Assembly (NCBI GenBank): GCA_963680875.1
Contig: OY804579.1
Location: 20,507,804-20,571,803 of the forward strand
Source of the DNA: Bathymodiolus brooksi
Taxonomy: Eukaryota > Mollusca > Bivalvia > Mytilida > Modiolidae
Length of the DNA stretch: 64,000 nucleotides
Reading direction: 5' to 3'
This document shows positions 12,031 through 22,408 of the stretch, piece after piece (the stretch's first letter is position 1; each line of letters opens with the position of its first letter). The notes under the pieces are model-generated. The model did no database searches, was not told the DNA's origin, and saw nothing but the letters and a program-made list of their open reading frames with translations. The translations under genes and the position numbers were made by a program.

Positions 12031-12115
12031 AATCGTAGCCGAGTGGTTAGACGGAAGTTTTCAAACTTAAAGCAGATTTTAAAAAGTCCAGCATGGCTTC
12101 GATAACCACAAGTTC
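12031..12115 (+). repeat. tRNA-like sequence (tRNA pseudogene or SINE head)
   Basis: An A-box-like TAGCCGAGTGGTTAG (12036-12050) is followed at a suitable distance by a degenerate B-box, GGCTTCGATAACC (12095-12107). No good acceptor stem is visible. It lies directly beside the right end of the Tc1-like element. Confidence 0.45.
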
Positions 12116-12274
12116 CAAAATATTTATAACACGTTTTCAAGCCTAAAATGGTAAAAGATTAAAGTTCATATACGCAAGAACAAAAGAATAAACTGTAGAT
12201 TCTTAAAAATAATCCACTGTCCGAACAATACTTGTGACGACAGAGAAATACATTAAAAGCTAATAATTCTATAA

Positions 12275-12690
12275 TAGTCTATTCAATTTAGTGTATAACC
12301 TGCAACTAATTGCAGCACAAGTTTTTTGAGTGCAAATTAGAATATGGACTTGTATTAACAATATACTAAAAATATAATTTGCGGAATAAAAGGGTATTTT
12401 GGGGTGAAATATGTGGGTTTTTTTTAGTGAAAATCGCGTAAAACTGGAAATGAAGAAGAGCTTGTTTATTGGTGGGCGAATTTTTATAATCTAAGCTTTA
12501 ATTGGGTGCAAATTAGAATATGGACTTGTATTAACAACATACTAAAAATATACATATAAATGATTTGCGAAAAAGGGTATTTTGGGGGTGAAATATGTGG
12601 GAGTTTTTTTTGGTGAAAATCACGTAAAACTGGAAATGAAGATGAACTCGGTTATTAGTGGGCAAATTGTTATACTTTATCATTTGAATA
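12275..12690 (+). repeat. Satellite module, two units of about 180 bp, with edge motif
   Basis: The edge reads ATAGTCTATTCAATTTAG, then ACCTGCAACTAATTGCAGCA. It is followed by two tandem monomers starting GTGCAAATTAGAATATGGAC (12330 and 12509, spacing 179). Opposite-orientation copies are at 24677-25209 and 28885-30195; the latter ends in the same edge motif. This fits a pearl-like or Helentron-type element with a tandem core. Confidence 0.8.
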
Positions 12691-12847
12691 TTATCGGCTG
12701 TGTCCAAAAAGTACATTTATATCATAAAACGCACACAAATCATCTAAAATACGCTATATATTAAGGGGGTAGTTTAACGGCAAAAAAAGTATGAACTGCC
12801 GCATGGAGCACAGGGCCTTGTCACTATCCAGGTAAATATACTATCAA

Positions 12848-15800
12848 TGTATAAACATATACAAGGGCGGACATCTTTTTTTACCCCCGCTCGCTTCAAG
12901 TCGTGTTTGTTTTTTAAATTCCTTCTAATATACAACACATGTATTCAAAACCCTGTTTGGTTCAACTCCCAAGACCTTATTCTTTTCAAAAATATCATGA
13001 CCCCCCCCCCCTCGACTACCTCTTGTGAAGGCGCAGCGGTCGTTTTTGTCAGGAATTCGCCTGAGTAGAGAACAACATGGACCCAAAGTGAAAGTAACAG
13101 CGCCACCTATAAAAAAACGGAAGTTCAGAACTCTCGGGGTTTTACCATTCGATATTTGGTTTTCTATCTAGTTATCGTGTTTCTAAGTATAAGATACCGC
13201 GGGAAATAACAGACGAAATAATAAATTAAAGAAAATGGACAGCAATCAAGAAAAAGCCTTGAAAATGGCATTTATCATTCATTGTATGTACAAGTCAAAA
13301 ATGTTCAATTTTCACTTCAAATCGTCCCGCTCGTTTAATGATGTTTGAATCTTAACGGTATTTTCCTTACCTCAAAGCTAAAACCCCGAGAGTTCCGAAC
13401 TTCCGGGGTTTTTTTTAGGTGGCGCTGTTACTTTCACTTTGGGTCCATGTTGTTCTCTACTCGGGCGAATTCCTGACAAAAACCACAGGCGCATGGGGCA
13501 TGGATTTCGTTTCCTCCTCCCCCCTTTTCTCTACTACCCCCCCCTTTTTTCAAAATTTTCATATAAATCATTCCTTTTTCAAAATTTTCATAATCATTCG
13601 TTTTTTCTTCATTTGACAATATCAGTAGACGTCATACATCATGAATAAAACGTGTATTCTGTGTCCACAGTTTTTCGACTGATACAGTATAAGAGAGAAG
13701 GTATGCAACTCCATTTTCATATTTCGCGCCATATCGCTCACCTCGGTTGGGAAACCCCCGTGTTTTTTACACTTTTTACCTTGTCTACATATGGCACTGT
13801 CGTATCAAACTGTTTCTAAGACACTTACCTAATTGCCCATGTTCGAATTTCAGTCTGTACGTCGATCTTTTCCAAGAAATCTCACCGAGAATAGCGAGGC
13901 AGCTTCGTTTCTAGGTCAAACTACATCATATGAGACGGAAGTGGAAGAACGGGAACCCTGGGATTTTTACGAATGGATTACCTGCAATGAAAAACCCAGA
14001 TGCGCTCCGAATATTTTTCCCATAATGTTTTGGCGGGAAATATAAACCGCTGAAAAAACATAACAGCAGACGGATTATTTCGTAAAAATGGCACAACGAC
14101 CATCTGAATATGGAAACATTGAAATAATTTGATGGTAAATAACTGTTCAAAAAGAAATTCAAACTGAGAAATAGATAATTGAATGGTCAGAACTGAAGTC
14201 AAAATTTCAATGAAAAAGAAATATTCAGCTTGCCTTTACTTCAAATTATTAAAATCATACCCAAACAAATACATATACAACTAAAAAAAAAGAAAAAAAA
14301 ATAAATAAAAAAAAACCAAAGGAAGAAGAAGCTGAGAACAGCTATTGAATGGGACTATGGCATTTTACCCCCTTCCTCAATAAAAGGGCTCCCAACTGAT
14401 AAAAATGTGTAAGGGAGCCGGAGGGACCATTTAAATTTCTTTTTCAGGGGTAAAAAATAAATAACTTGTTTAACTATTTGAACGTGAAATAATAATTCGT
14501 GAACTTTTTTCGCGCATTTAACATCCTCGTGAAGAAAGCGAAAATTAAATACCCACCAAAATAACCACTTATACGGTAAAATAGGATTTTTTTTTCTGGA
14601 TTTCAACACTGATTTCTGTCACTGCTAAAAAGTGGAGTTACACAAGTTATTTATTTTTTACCCCTGTAAGACAGATTATTGTTTTATAAAATCAGTGACA
14701 TGAAATGAAAAAGAAATAGCCCCCTTAGTTAAATGGTCTCTCCGGCTCCCTTACACATTTTTATCAGTTGGGAGCCCTTTTATTGAGGAAGAGGGTAAAA
14801 TGCCATAGCCCCATTCAATAGCTGTTCTCAGCTTCTTCTTCCTTTGTTTTTTTTATTTTTTTTTTTTTTTTTTTTAGTTGTATATGTATTTGTTTGGGTA
14901 TGATTTTAATAATTTGAAGTAGAGGCAAGTTGAATATTTCTTTTTCATTGAAATTTTGACTTCAGTTCTAACCATTCAATCATCTATTTCTCAGTTTGAA
15001 TTTCTTTTTGAACAGTTATTTACCATCAAATTATTTCAATGTTTCCATATTCAGATGGTCGTTGTGCCAGTTTTACGAAATAATCCGTCTGCTGTTATGT
15101 TTTTTCAGCGGTTTATATTTCCCGCCAAAACATTATGGGAAAATTATTCGGAGCGCATCTGGGTTTTTCATTGCAGGTAATCCATTCGTAAAAATCCCAG
15201 GGTTCCCGTTCTTCCACTTCCGTCTCATATGATGTAGTTTGACCTAGAAACGAAGCTGCCTCGCTATTCTCGGTGAGATTTCTTGTAAAAGATCGACGTA
15301 CAGACTGAAATTCGAACATGGGCAATTAGGTAAGTGTCTTAGAAACAGTTTGATACGACAGTGCCATATGTAGACAAGGTAAAAAGTGTAAAAAACACGG
15401 GGGTTTCCCAACCGAGGTGAGCGATATGGCGCGAAATATGAAAATGGAGTTGCATACCTTCTCTCTTATACTGTATCAGTCGAAAAACTGTGGACACAGA
15501 ATACACGTATTATTCATGATGTATGACGTCTACTGATATTGTCAAATGAAGAAAAAACGAATGATTATGAAAATTTTGAAAAAGGAATGATTTATATGAA
15601 AATTTTGAAAAAGGGGGGGGGTAGTAGAGAAAAGGGGGGAGGAGGAAACGAAATCCATGCCCCATGCGCCTGTGACAAAAACGACCGCTGCGCCTTCACA
15701 AGAGGTAGTCGAGGGGAGGTCATGATATTTTTTTTAAAAGAATAAGGTCTTGGGAGTTGAACCAAACAGGGTTTTGAATATATTAGAAGGAATTTATAAA

Positions 15801-15863
15801 ACAAACACGACTTGAAGCGAGCGGGGGTAAAAAAAGATGTCCGCCCTTGTATATGTTTATACA
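12848..15863. repeat. 3.0-kb near-perfect palindrome
   Basis: The left arm begins TGTATAAACATATACAAGGG at 12848. The right arm ends with the complement at 15863. Homology continues almost to the centre: CTCCCAACTGATAAAAATGT at about 14391 pairs with its complement at about 14755-14775, and the last paired block is AAATAACTTG (about 14458) with CAAGTTATTT (about 14644). The central spacer is about 165-180 bp. The right arm is about 1.2 kb. The left arm is longer because of an insertion at 13042-13483. The arms differ by scattered substitutions and homopolymer lengths only. No credible gene lies inside; open frames in the two arms are mirror images of each other. Confidence 0.93.
13042..13483. 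mobile_element. MITE-like insertion with about 100-bp TIRs, in one palindrome arm only
   Basis: The left end GTTTTTGTCAGGAATTCGCC and the right end (its complement, ending 13483) are inverted repeats of about 100 bp. They include an AACTCTCGGGGTTTTA segment. The interior is about 240 bp without an open frame. The opposite palindrome arm (about 15670-15690) lacks it and reads CGGTCGTTTTTGTCACAGG, the candidate empty or excised site. Confidence 0.82.
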
Positions 15864-16613
15864 GGCCTGTTTAATGACCTGATTACCGCCATATTGGACG
15901 TTTTCCGAAAAAGTAATATTTACGGACCGAAGGGGAAAAAAATCAGAATTACCAAAATATGAGGTTTGCAAATATATATAGATGATATTACGTTATGTAG
16001 AAATGATTTATCTTTACATTTATATAAATTATATATACGATTATTGATCTGTTAAGCTGTTATCCAAGTGTTTTGTGCAATATTTACATGTAAAAATGCC
16101 ATTTTATATTAACAGATTTGTTAATATCAAATAATATCAAAATAAGGCACAATTAATAATCTTATTTTATCCGAAATGTACATACGTTAATACTAGTTTT
16201 AAATACAATCGAATATGCGTAATTTGTTCAGAATATTGGTAATCAAAGGAATTAATTGGTGTGTGTTCATATGCTGCATCAATTTTGTTTATTTTAATTG
16301 TCAGCCATATTGTTTGTTTATCGTTACTTTAGACACGCCTACCTTATGTTTATGTAAAGTTTATAGTAAGCACGAGTATATCATCATGTTATCGTTTTGG
16401 CTATTAAAAACATAATACTGATGATTATGTACTATTCACACAAAAACACATCACTTTGAATGACATTATTGTAATCTTTGTTGATAATTATGATTTTTCT
16501 CTTGCATTTGATTTATTGCAATAATAGCTTTCCTTTGCACAAATAAAGTCTGTCTGATTTACAATTTCACCCAACACTTTTTAATAATAAAAATTCATGT
16601 ATAGTTTTCAGTG
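15864..16613. other. AT-rich spacer
   Basis: No gene is seen. The open frame at 16215-16415 has no recognised motif. Confidence 0.5.
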
Positions 16614-16641
16614 GCGGATTTAGAGGGGGCGTGCAGGGCGT

Positions 16642-16676
<35 letters not shown>

Positions 16677-16959
16677 TTCGTAAAGCATATGTTATACAAC
16701 GTTAATTAAGCAGTTCCATAAATAACTTTTTCATGAATGGTTAACTCGTGACCTGTAGTAAAATATTCTTACACATTGTAAATACACGTTGGATGTGTTC
16801 GCTGATTCATATATGTATTCGCCGTCAGTAGTTCAAAGATTATTCCATTCTGATTGGTTCCGAGGTACCAGACATCAACTATTTTCTCACGCTAATTAAA
16901 CATTATTTCTGCAGTCAATTTTACAACTACATGTACACGTGCTATTTAGAAATTATAAA

Positions 16960-17040
16960 ATGGACGAAAATTCTAGGCCAAGAAAACAAGCAAGATTGGA
17001 TACATTTCTGATTCCTCGACGAGACGAGAAAAGTCAAAGG
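16960..17040 (+). pseudogene. Possible first exon of a hAT-type transposase
   Basis: ATG at 16960 opens a short basic frame, MDENSRPRKQARLDTFLIPR, ending in KSQR at a donor-like AAAG|GTAAAC (or stop TAA at 17041). The KQARLDTFLIP pattern resembles the N-terminal tail common in hAT/ZBED-type transposases and related animal proteins. No downstream DDE or dimerisation domain was found before 18083, so the copy is internally deleted. Confidence 0.45.
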
Positions 17041-17640
17041 TAAACTAAAAAGTAAATTCAATCAATACTTCGAATAATTAATTTAACAATTGATCTCATT
17101 TATAAAACATACAACGAGAACCTATAACGAGAGAATCAGATGCTGAAACTGAGACAGTGTGTAGAAACTTGAGTGTCCCAAGAAAATGGTCACTTCTCTT
17201 TAAATAATGGTTCAAATAGTTCTTGAATTCGAAATTCTGCAATTTCATATGAAAAAAAAAATATAAGTTTGATTTGTATACAAATACCCGAAAATGTTGC
17301 CTTTTACTTTTCAAGTAAAGATCAGTAAAAATACGCGTTGGTATATTGTACATTAAAATACAAAAGTAACATATTAATAAAAAAAAAATTAGCGGCAATT
17401 TATTTGTAACAATCTCTGCATCTGCCCGAGGTATCTGCAGAAGAAAGTGTGAACAAATCCTTTGTCCGGGTAGTTTATATTATTTATATCTACCAATGGA
17501 TGGATGTACAATTTTTTTACACATTTTTAACAAAAAATTGTGACTACAATTTATTTGTAATAAATTAATATCTACAACTGCACATGAAAGTGTGAAAATA
17601 ATCTTTTAGTGTAATGAGGTTTTTACGCCCGTTGCTCAAA

Positions 17641-17950
17641 CACTTGATGTCCGTCCGTCCATCCATCCGTTCGTCCGTCTGTCCGTCTGTAAGATTGCTG
17701 CAATCCGCAACTCCCCTGACTGTAACCACGCAATTGATTGACGTTAAACTATATAATGTACTTGAAATACATTGTAGTTGTGCACAATGGTTTTTAGATT
17801 TTTCATTGAAGGCCGGGTGGAGAGGGTAGGAGGATGATTCTGCAACCCGCAACTCCTAAATAACCACTCAATGTATTGAAGTGAAACTTAAACTACAAAT
17901 TTGACATACAATGTAGTTTGCTCACTACGGTTTTATTTTTAGAATTGGAG
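17641..17950 (+). repeat. TCCG-rich repeat with two related about 155-bp units
   Basis: GTCCGTCCGTCCATCC is followed by GATTGCTGCAATCCGCAACT and then, about 155 bp later, GATTCTGCAACCCGCAACTC. Each unit continues with a TTGTAGTT- or ATGTAGTTTG-containing segment. It has the same plan as 5617-6214. Confidence 0.6.
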
Positions 17951-18088
17951 GTTAGGGGTAGGGGGGAGATTCTGTAATCTGCTTTTTTGGCGTAAAATCG
18001 TGAATTTTCTCACGAAATACCCCCCAAAATTTTTTTTAAGTGCGCCCCCCCCCCCCTAACTTGAAATTCTGGATCCGCCCCTGGTTTT

Positions 18089-19430
18089 AGCATCCCTTCT
18101 TAGACAGTTTTATAGGTTTAAAATTATCTTTGTGTTGTGTCTAAATAGATGAATGGTACAGTTCTATATATACCTGTATTTTGTGTAGGGATGGATATAT
18201 GTTACTCAGACAATTATTTTATACTAACTTAAAACTTTTCTAAACCTCAGTTTTATGTTTTAATTTTTTTCAAATGTTGAAATTAACAAATATTAACTAC
18301 CAAAACCCTGTTAGACAGACAGACCCACTATTGTCATCTGTTTCTATTAATATTATCTATTTATCCTGCAATGGTAGCTCCATTTAATAATTTTTGAAAT
18401 AGGAAAACTACCTCATAGTATTATGGGATTTCATTTTAAAATTCAAATTTGGATTTTATATCAATAATATTTTGTACTGGTGATTGTAAAACAAGAAACA
18501 AAACATGAAGACTGTGTACATTGTATGTTATTTGTGTTAAAAATAATTAAATAATATTTTGTACACAATACCAAAAAAAATATTTTTATTAATGATATCT
18601 TCGTCTGGTTGCATCTACCTAATTAATTAAAACATCACAAACATTTCTTAATAAACAATATTTTATTATTTTTTGGATAAGATAAAAATGTCTTTAGATA
18701 AGTGACTTTTGAAAGACATTGTAGAACCCTTGAACTCTTATAAAGTCAAGATCATGCTCATTCAATTACTAGTAAATACTATTCTGCAAGAGACAACATT
18801 CATTAATATTTATGCAAATAACCCTTTTATTTTATAACAGAATTGTAGAATTGATGAAGATATTATACATTGTCAATATTTTATTTTCAGACAAAATTGT
18901 AGAACTCTGTCCAAAATGATGAATGATCCAGGATGAAGACTTTAGCATTGATATGACAATGTTAGATGGATTTTAATTTCAAAACATTCCATTATGGAAA
19001 GCTGGGGCATACTGTACATGTACCATTCACTGGTTGTTGGGAAAATTAAAGAATTTATTTGTGATAATGCATTTATATCGTATTAGCTGGTACACTTTAC
19101 AATATTATGAACATTTTCATTTACCCTGAAAACATTCATGGGAATAATATATGTGTATTTCAAAGAGCTGTGAAAACAAACATTTTATTGAGTAAAATCT
19201 GACAAAAGATAAATTTAGCTTAAATTGTTTATGTTTTTATTACCATTCTCCCTGGAATTGCTACAAACAAGAAATAGTATATCTAAATGTACTCTGTCAA
19301 GTGTACTCCATATATACTTTTAATGGGATAGTGTCTGCAATTTGAGGCAGTTTTTTGGGATTATTTTTTTCACAGAAAAAAATTAATCTGTATCTGTTGA
19401 AAATTGTACGACATTGTAATAGTAATAATT
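18089..19430. other. AT-rich spacer
   Basis: No open frame of note and no clear repeat. Long A/T runs throughout. Confidence 0.5.
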
Positions 19431-19436
19431 AGGGTA

Positions 19437-19560
19437 AGTTTTATGGTGTTTAACACCACTTTCAACAATAGTTCAGTGATATCGAGGCAGTCAGTTTTAT
19501 TGGTGGAGGAATCCGGAGAAAACAACCTGTCGGAATTCACTGACAAACTTGATCACATAA
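19437..19560 (-). repeat. SINE fragment (subfamily B), minus orientation
   Basis: It begins with the inverted tail GGTGTTTAACACCACTTTCA and runs through TCAGTTTTATTGGTGGAGGA to AACTTGATCACATAATG. This is the 3' half of the SINE seen in full at 43614-43893. Confidence 0.75.
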
Positions 19561-21076
19561 TGCTGTATAAATTATTTATGTAAACAAGAACCATTTCTGA
19601 ACCATTTAGTTGTGACATCATTTAAATGACACCATTTGGAGGACTATTTATAAACCATTAATTTATGACATCATTAAAATGGTCATGCCCATTAGCATAT
19701 TTTGCCAAATAAATGGAAATTCAATGGAGTTTGAAGTAAAAGCCAATGGTTTTTAAATTTAGTTACAATGGTTTTACATATGTAATTTAAATTAAAGACA
19801 AAAGGTTTTTCAATGGATATTAATTTTTTTTTTAATTGGGTTTTCTATGGAGTTTCAATTGAAAAAAAAAATCCTAGAAGGCAATCACCACAGGGAAAAC
19901 TTCTTTTTTTTCTTTTCTTTTTTAAACATTTGACAGAAATCATAACTGGAATGTTCCTCTGATGGTCCTTTACAAAATGTGTGTGTTTTTGTGTCAATCA
20001 GAAATCCAAGATGGTAGACACCACAGGACATAACTTTAACATAGGACCATATTGGAATATTAAATAAATTATTATTTTCATATACTCGAAAGATTCAATC
20101 TAAATAGTGTTGATCTGAAATCGAAGTTGGCTTACTCCACATGATATTGCCTAACTATACTAGGAATATGAATGTAAAGGTTATTCTAAAAAACTGAAAA
20201 CTTGCTTGAACACAAACTGCATGTATAACCAAGTAAAAGAGAAAGGTGTAAAGATGATGGTCTTGTCAGAATATATTAAATAGCAAATAATTTTTTTTAG
20301 ATATTACTAAAGTAGAGAGACTTAACCCACCATTGAGACAATAAATAAGTTAGCCATTACTTAAGTAGAAAAACTTCATCCACCCTTGAGACAATCAATA
20401 AGTTTGCTATTACTTAAATAGAAAGACTTAATCCACCATTTACAGTAAATATGATAATACCACAGACCCTCAATTTCAAGGTAAACAGTTAAAAAAAGTG
20501 AATTTGTCTGTAATTTGTAGTTGAACAATAAATTTATTAGTTAGATTTTATGGTGAGTGATTGTTGTTCATGCTTATATTGCAAATGAAAATTTGGTACA
20601 AATACATAGCTATATCCAACAAAAATTCGTTAGAAACTGATGATATCAACTAAATTATGATTTCTTTTATACTTTGAAAGATGATACAGCTTATTTTGTG
20701 CAGCTTGTTATTTAAAATAATGTGTGAAATCTTATACACAAAAAACATTTGATGTCATTGAAATGCTTGCTTGTGTTGGGTAGTATTTTGTACTACATCA
20801 TGGCATACGAATATTTCTTTGAATCAATTATAAAGAAAATAATAATTCTATTAAGACATGTTTAAAGTATTGTTACAGGTACATCAAAGATTAATTGCTA
20901 TTTTTAATGTACGACGGTTGTTAGCTTGGGTCTTTAATTGGGTGTTTAATTGGAATTAAACTTTATAATGATTTCCTAAATAACCTCTTAAATTATTAAT
21001 TAAACTTTAATACATTGCAAAATTAAGGATTCTATCTATCAAATGAATATTATTTCTTTATTATTAATTTATGCCG
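19561..21076. other. AT-rich spacer with a small tandem repeat
   Basis: No gene. A degenerate three-copy tandem of about 58 bp lies at 20305-20440, with unit core ATTACTTAAGTAGAAA and CATTGAGACAATAAATAAGT. Confidence 0.55.
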
Positions 21077-21285
21077 ATATATCCTTAATTTAAACAGCTA
21101 ATAACAAAAATGTGATGTACTTTATTTCCGTTACAACTTTCATTTGATCTGTAAAAAAAGGGGGATCATAATATTTTTTAATATATCCTTAATTTAAACA
21201 GCTACTAACAAAAATGTGATGTACTTAATTTCCGTTACAACTTTCATTTGATCTGTAAAAAAAAGGGGGATCATAATTTTTTTTT
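21077..21285 (+). repeat. Two-copy tandem repeat, unit 104 bp
   Basis: ATATATCCTTAATTTAAACA starts at 21077 and again at 21181. The units are nearly identical, through GATGTACTT and AAAAAGGGGGATCATAA. Confidence 0.85.
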
Positions 21286-21883
21286 TATTAACACAATGCA
21301 AAGATATCGTATATCTTTTTTTATTTTATATTTTAATAAAATATAATTTTTTTTTACCAACAAATATTCCTAGGTTACAACTTTTATTAGTTTCCATCAT
21401 GAAAAGTGCCAAAAACGTCATTAAAAACTATTTTTTCAACAATTTTTTTCTATTTTACAATATATTATATATTTCTACAAAATATATCCAAGTTTCAGGA
21501 AAAAAACTTCATAAATAACTATTTAATCACGAATTATTGATTTTGGACCCAGTATTTTACTGTTCTTTCCACGTTTCAACTTTTATTCACCTTTGTCACG
21601 TAGCATACCCGTGCATTATATTTTATTTTTGACTAACAAAAGTATTGACCTCTGACGGGTCACAAATCAGGTTAACATGCATACGAAATATTTGTTAACA
21701 TATTAATCACATGATCAATATATTAATAACGACCAATCGCAATATACAGGAAGTACGGAAAGTTTCTTAGGTATGATCATTGTGACAACAGACAAGCATA
21801 GAAACATTCCGAAAAGAAAGACGCCATGTTATCACCATCTCTCTACTACACGTTAAACTCCCCTCTCTATGATCTCCCCTGGT

Positions 21884-21930
21884 TTATACATTGGTAGTAT
21901 ATTTACCTGGATAGTGACAAGGCCCTGTGC
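21884..21930 (-). repeat. Inverted copy of the sequence flanking the palindrome
   Basis: The complement of this stretch (CACAGGGCCTTGTCACTATC, then CAGGTAAATATACTA) matches 12810-12856, immediately left of the 3-kb palindrome. Confidence 0.75.
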
Positions 21931-22163
21931 ATGGAGCAAAAATACATAATTATACAATTTTTGGTATTTTCAGTTCCGTGTGTACTTGAAGAGAATTATA
22001 TGTTTAATATGACGTTTAATTACAAATATTATTAAATATGAAACACTTTTTATTTTATTATGTGAAATTTGTTTATCAGATTTTATTATGCGTCGCAAAG
22101 AAGAAATATATTATGTATAAAGATCAAGATTATTAGTATGAAGGTTTTTGTAACAACGCTCCT

Positions 22164-22389
22164 CGTGCAGTTGTACCAATAGTCTAAGTCAATTTGGTGT
22201 TTAATCTGCAACTAATTGCAACACAAAGGTTTTTTTTATCGGAAATTTAGTTTATAGGTATCTTAAGAAAAACATATTAATAATATACACAAATATATTT
22301 TGCAGAAAGTAGTTAAATTTAGTAAAAAACATAGACCGAATCTTTGATTAATTTAGTGACTGGAAACGCCCACCGTGCAGTTGTACCAA
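22164..22389 (+). repeat. Single satellite-type insertion flanked by 16-bp direct repeats
   Basis: CGTGCAGTTGTACCAA occurs at 22164-22179 and 22374-22389. Between them is a segment starting TAGTCTAAGTCAATTTGG and ATCTGCAACTAATTGCAACA, the same edge motif as at 12280 and 30195. It continues into diverged monomer-like sequence. The direct repeats look like a target duplication or a short duplication at the insertion. Confidence 0.6.
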
Positions 22390-22408
22390 GGCGGGAAACT
22401 GAGCAGTC

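Larger units (their letters stand above)
16619..18083 (+). mobile_element. DNA transposon remnant with hAT-like termini
   Basis: The left end is CAGTGGCGGATTTAGAGG; the right end, read inverted, is CAGGGGCGGATCCAGAATTT. Both then enter G/C runs (C27 at 16645-16671 and a C run at about 18044-18056). The flanks share GTTTT (16614-16618 and 18084-18088), a possible 5-bp target duplication; hAT elements normally make 8 bp, so the superfamily is not settled. A possible first transposase exon lies at 16960-17040. The 3' 130 bp recur at 53095-53231. The interior includes a TCCG-rich repeat. Confidence 0.75.

Noticed and set aside
13833..15325. 70-78-residue open frames in the palindrome (13833-14045, 13926-14162, 14996-15232, 15113-15325)
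   Set aside because: Each is the mirror image of a frame in the other arm; duplication alone explains why they are open in both, and no motif is present.
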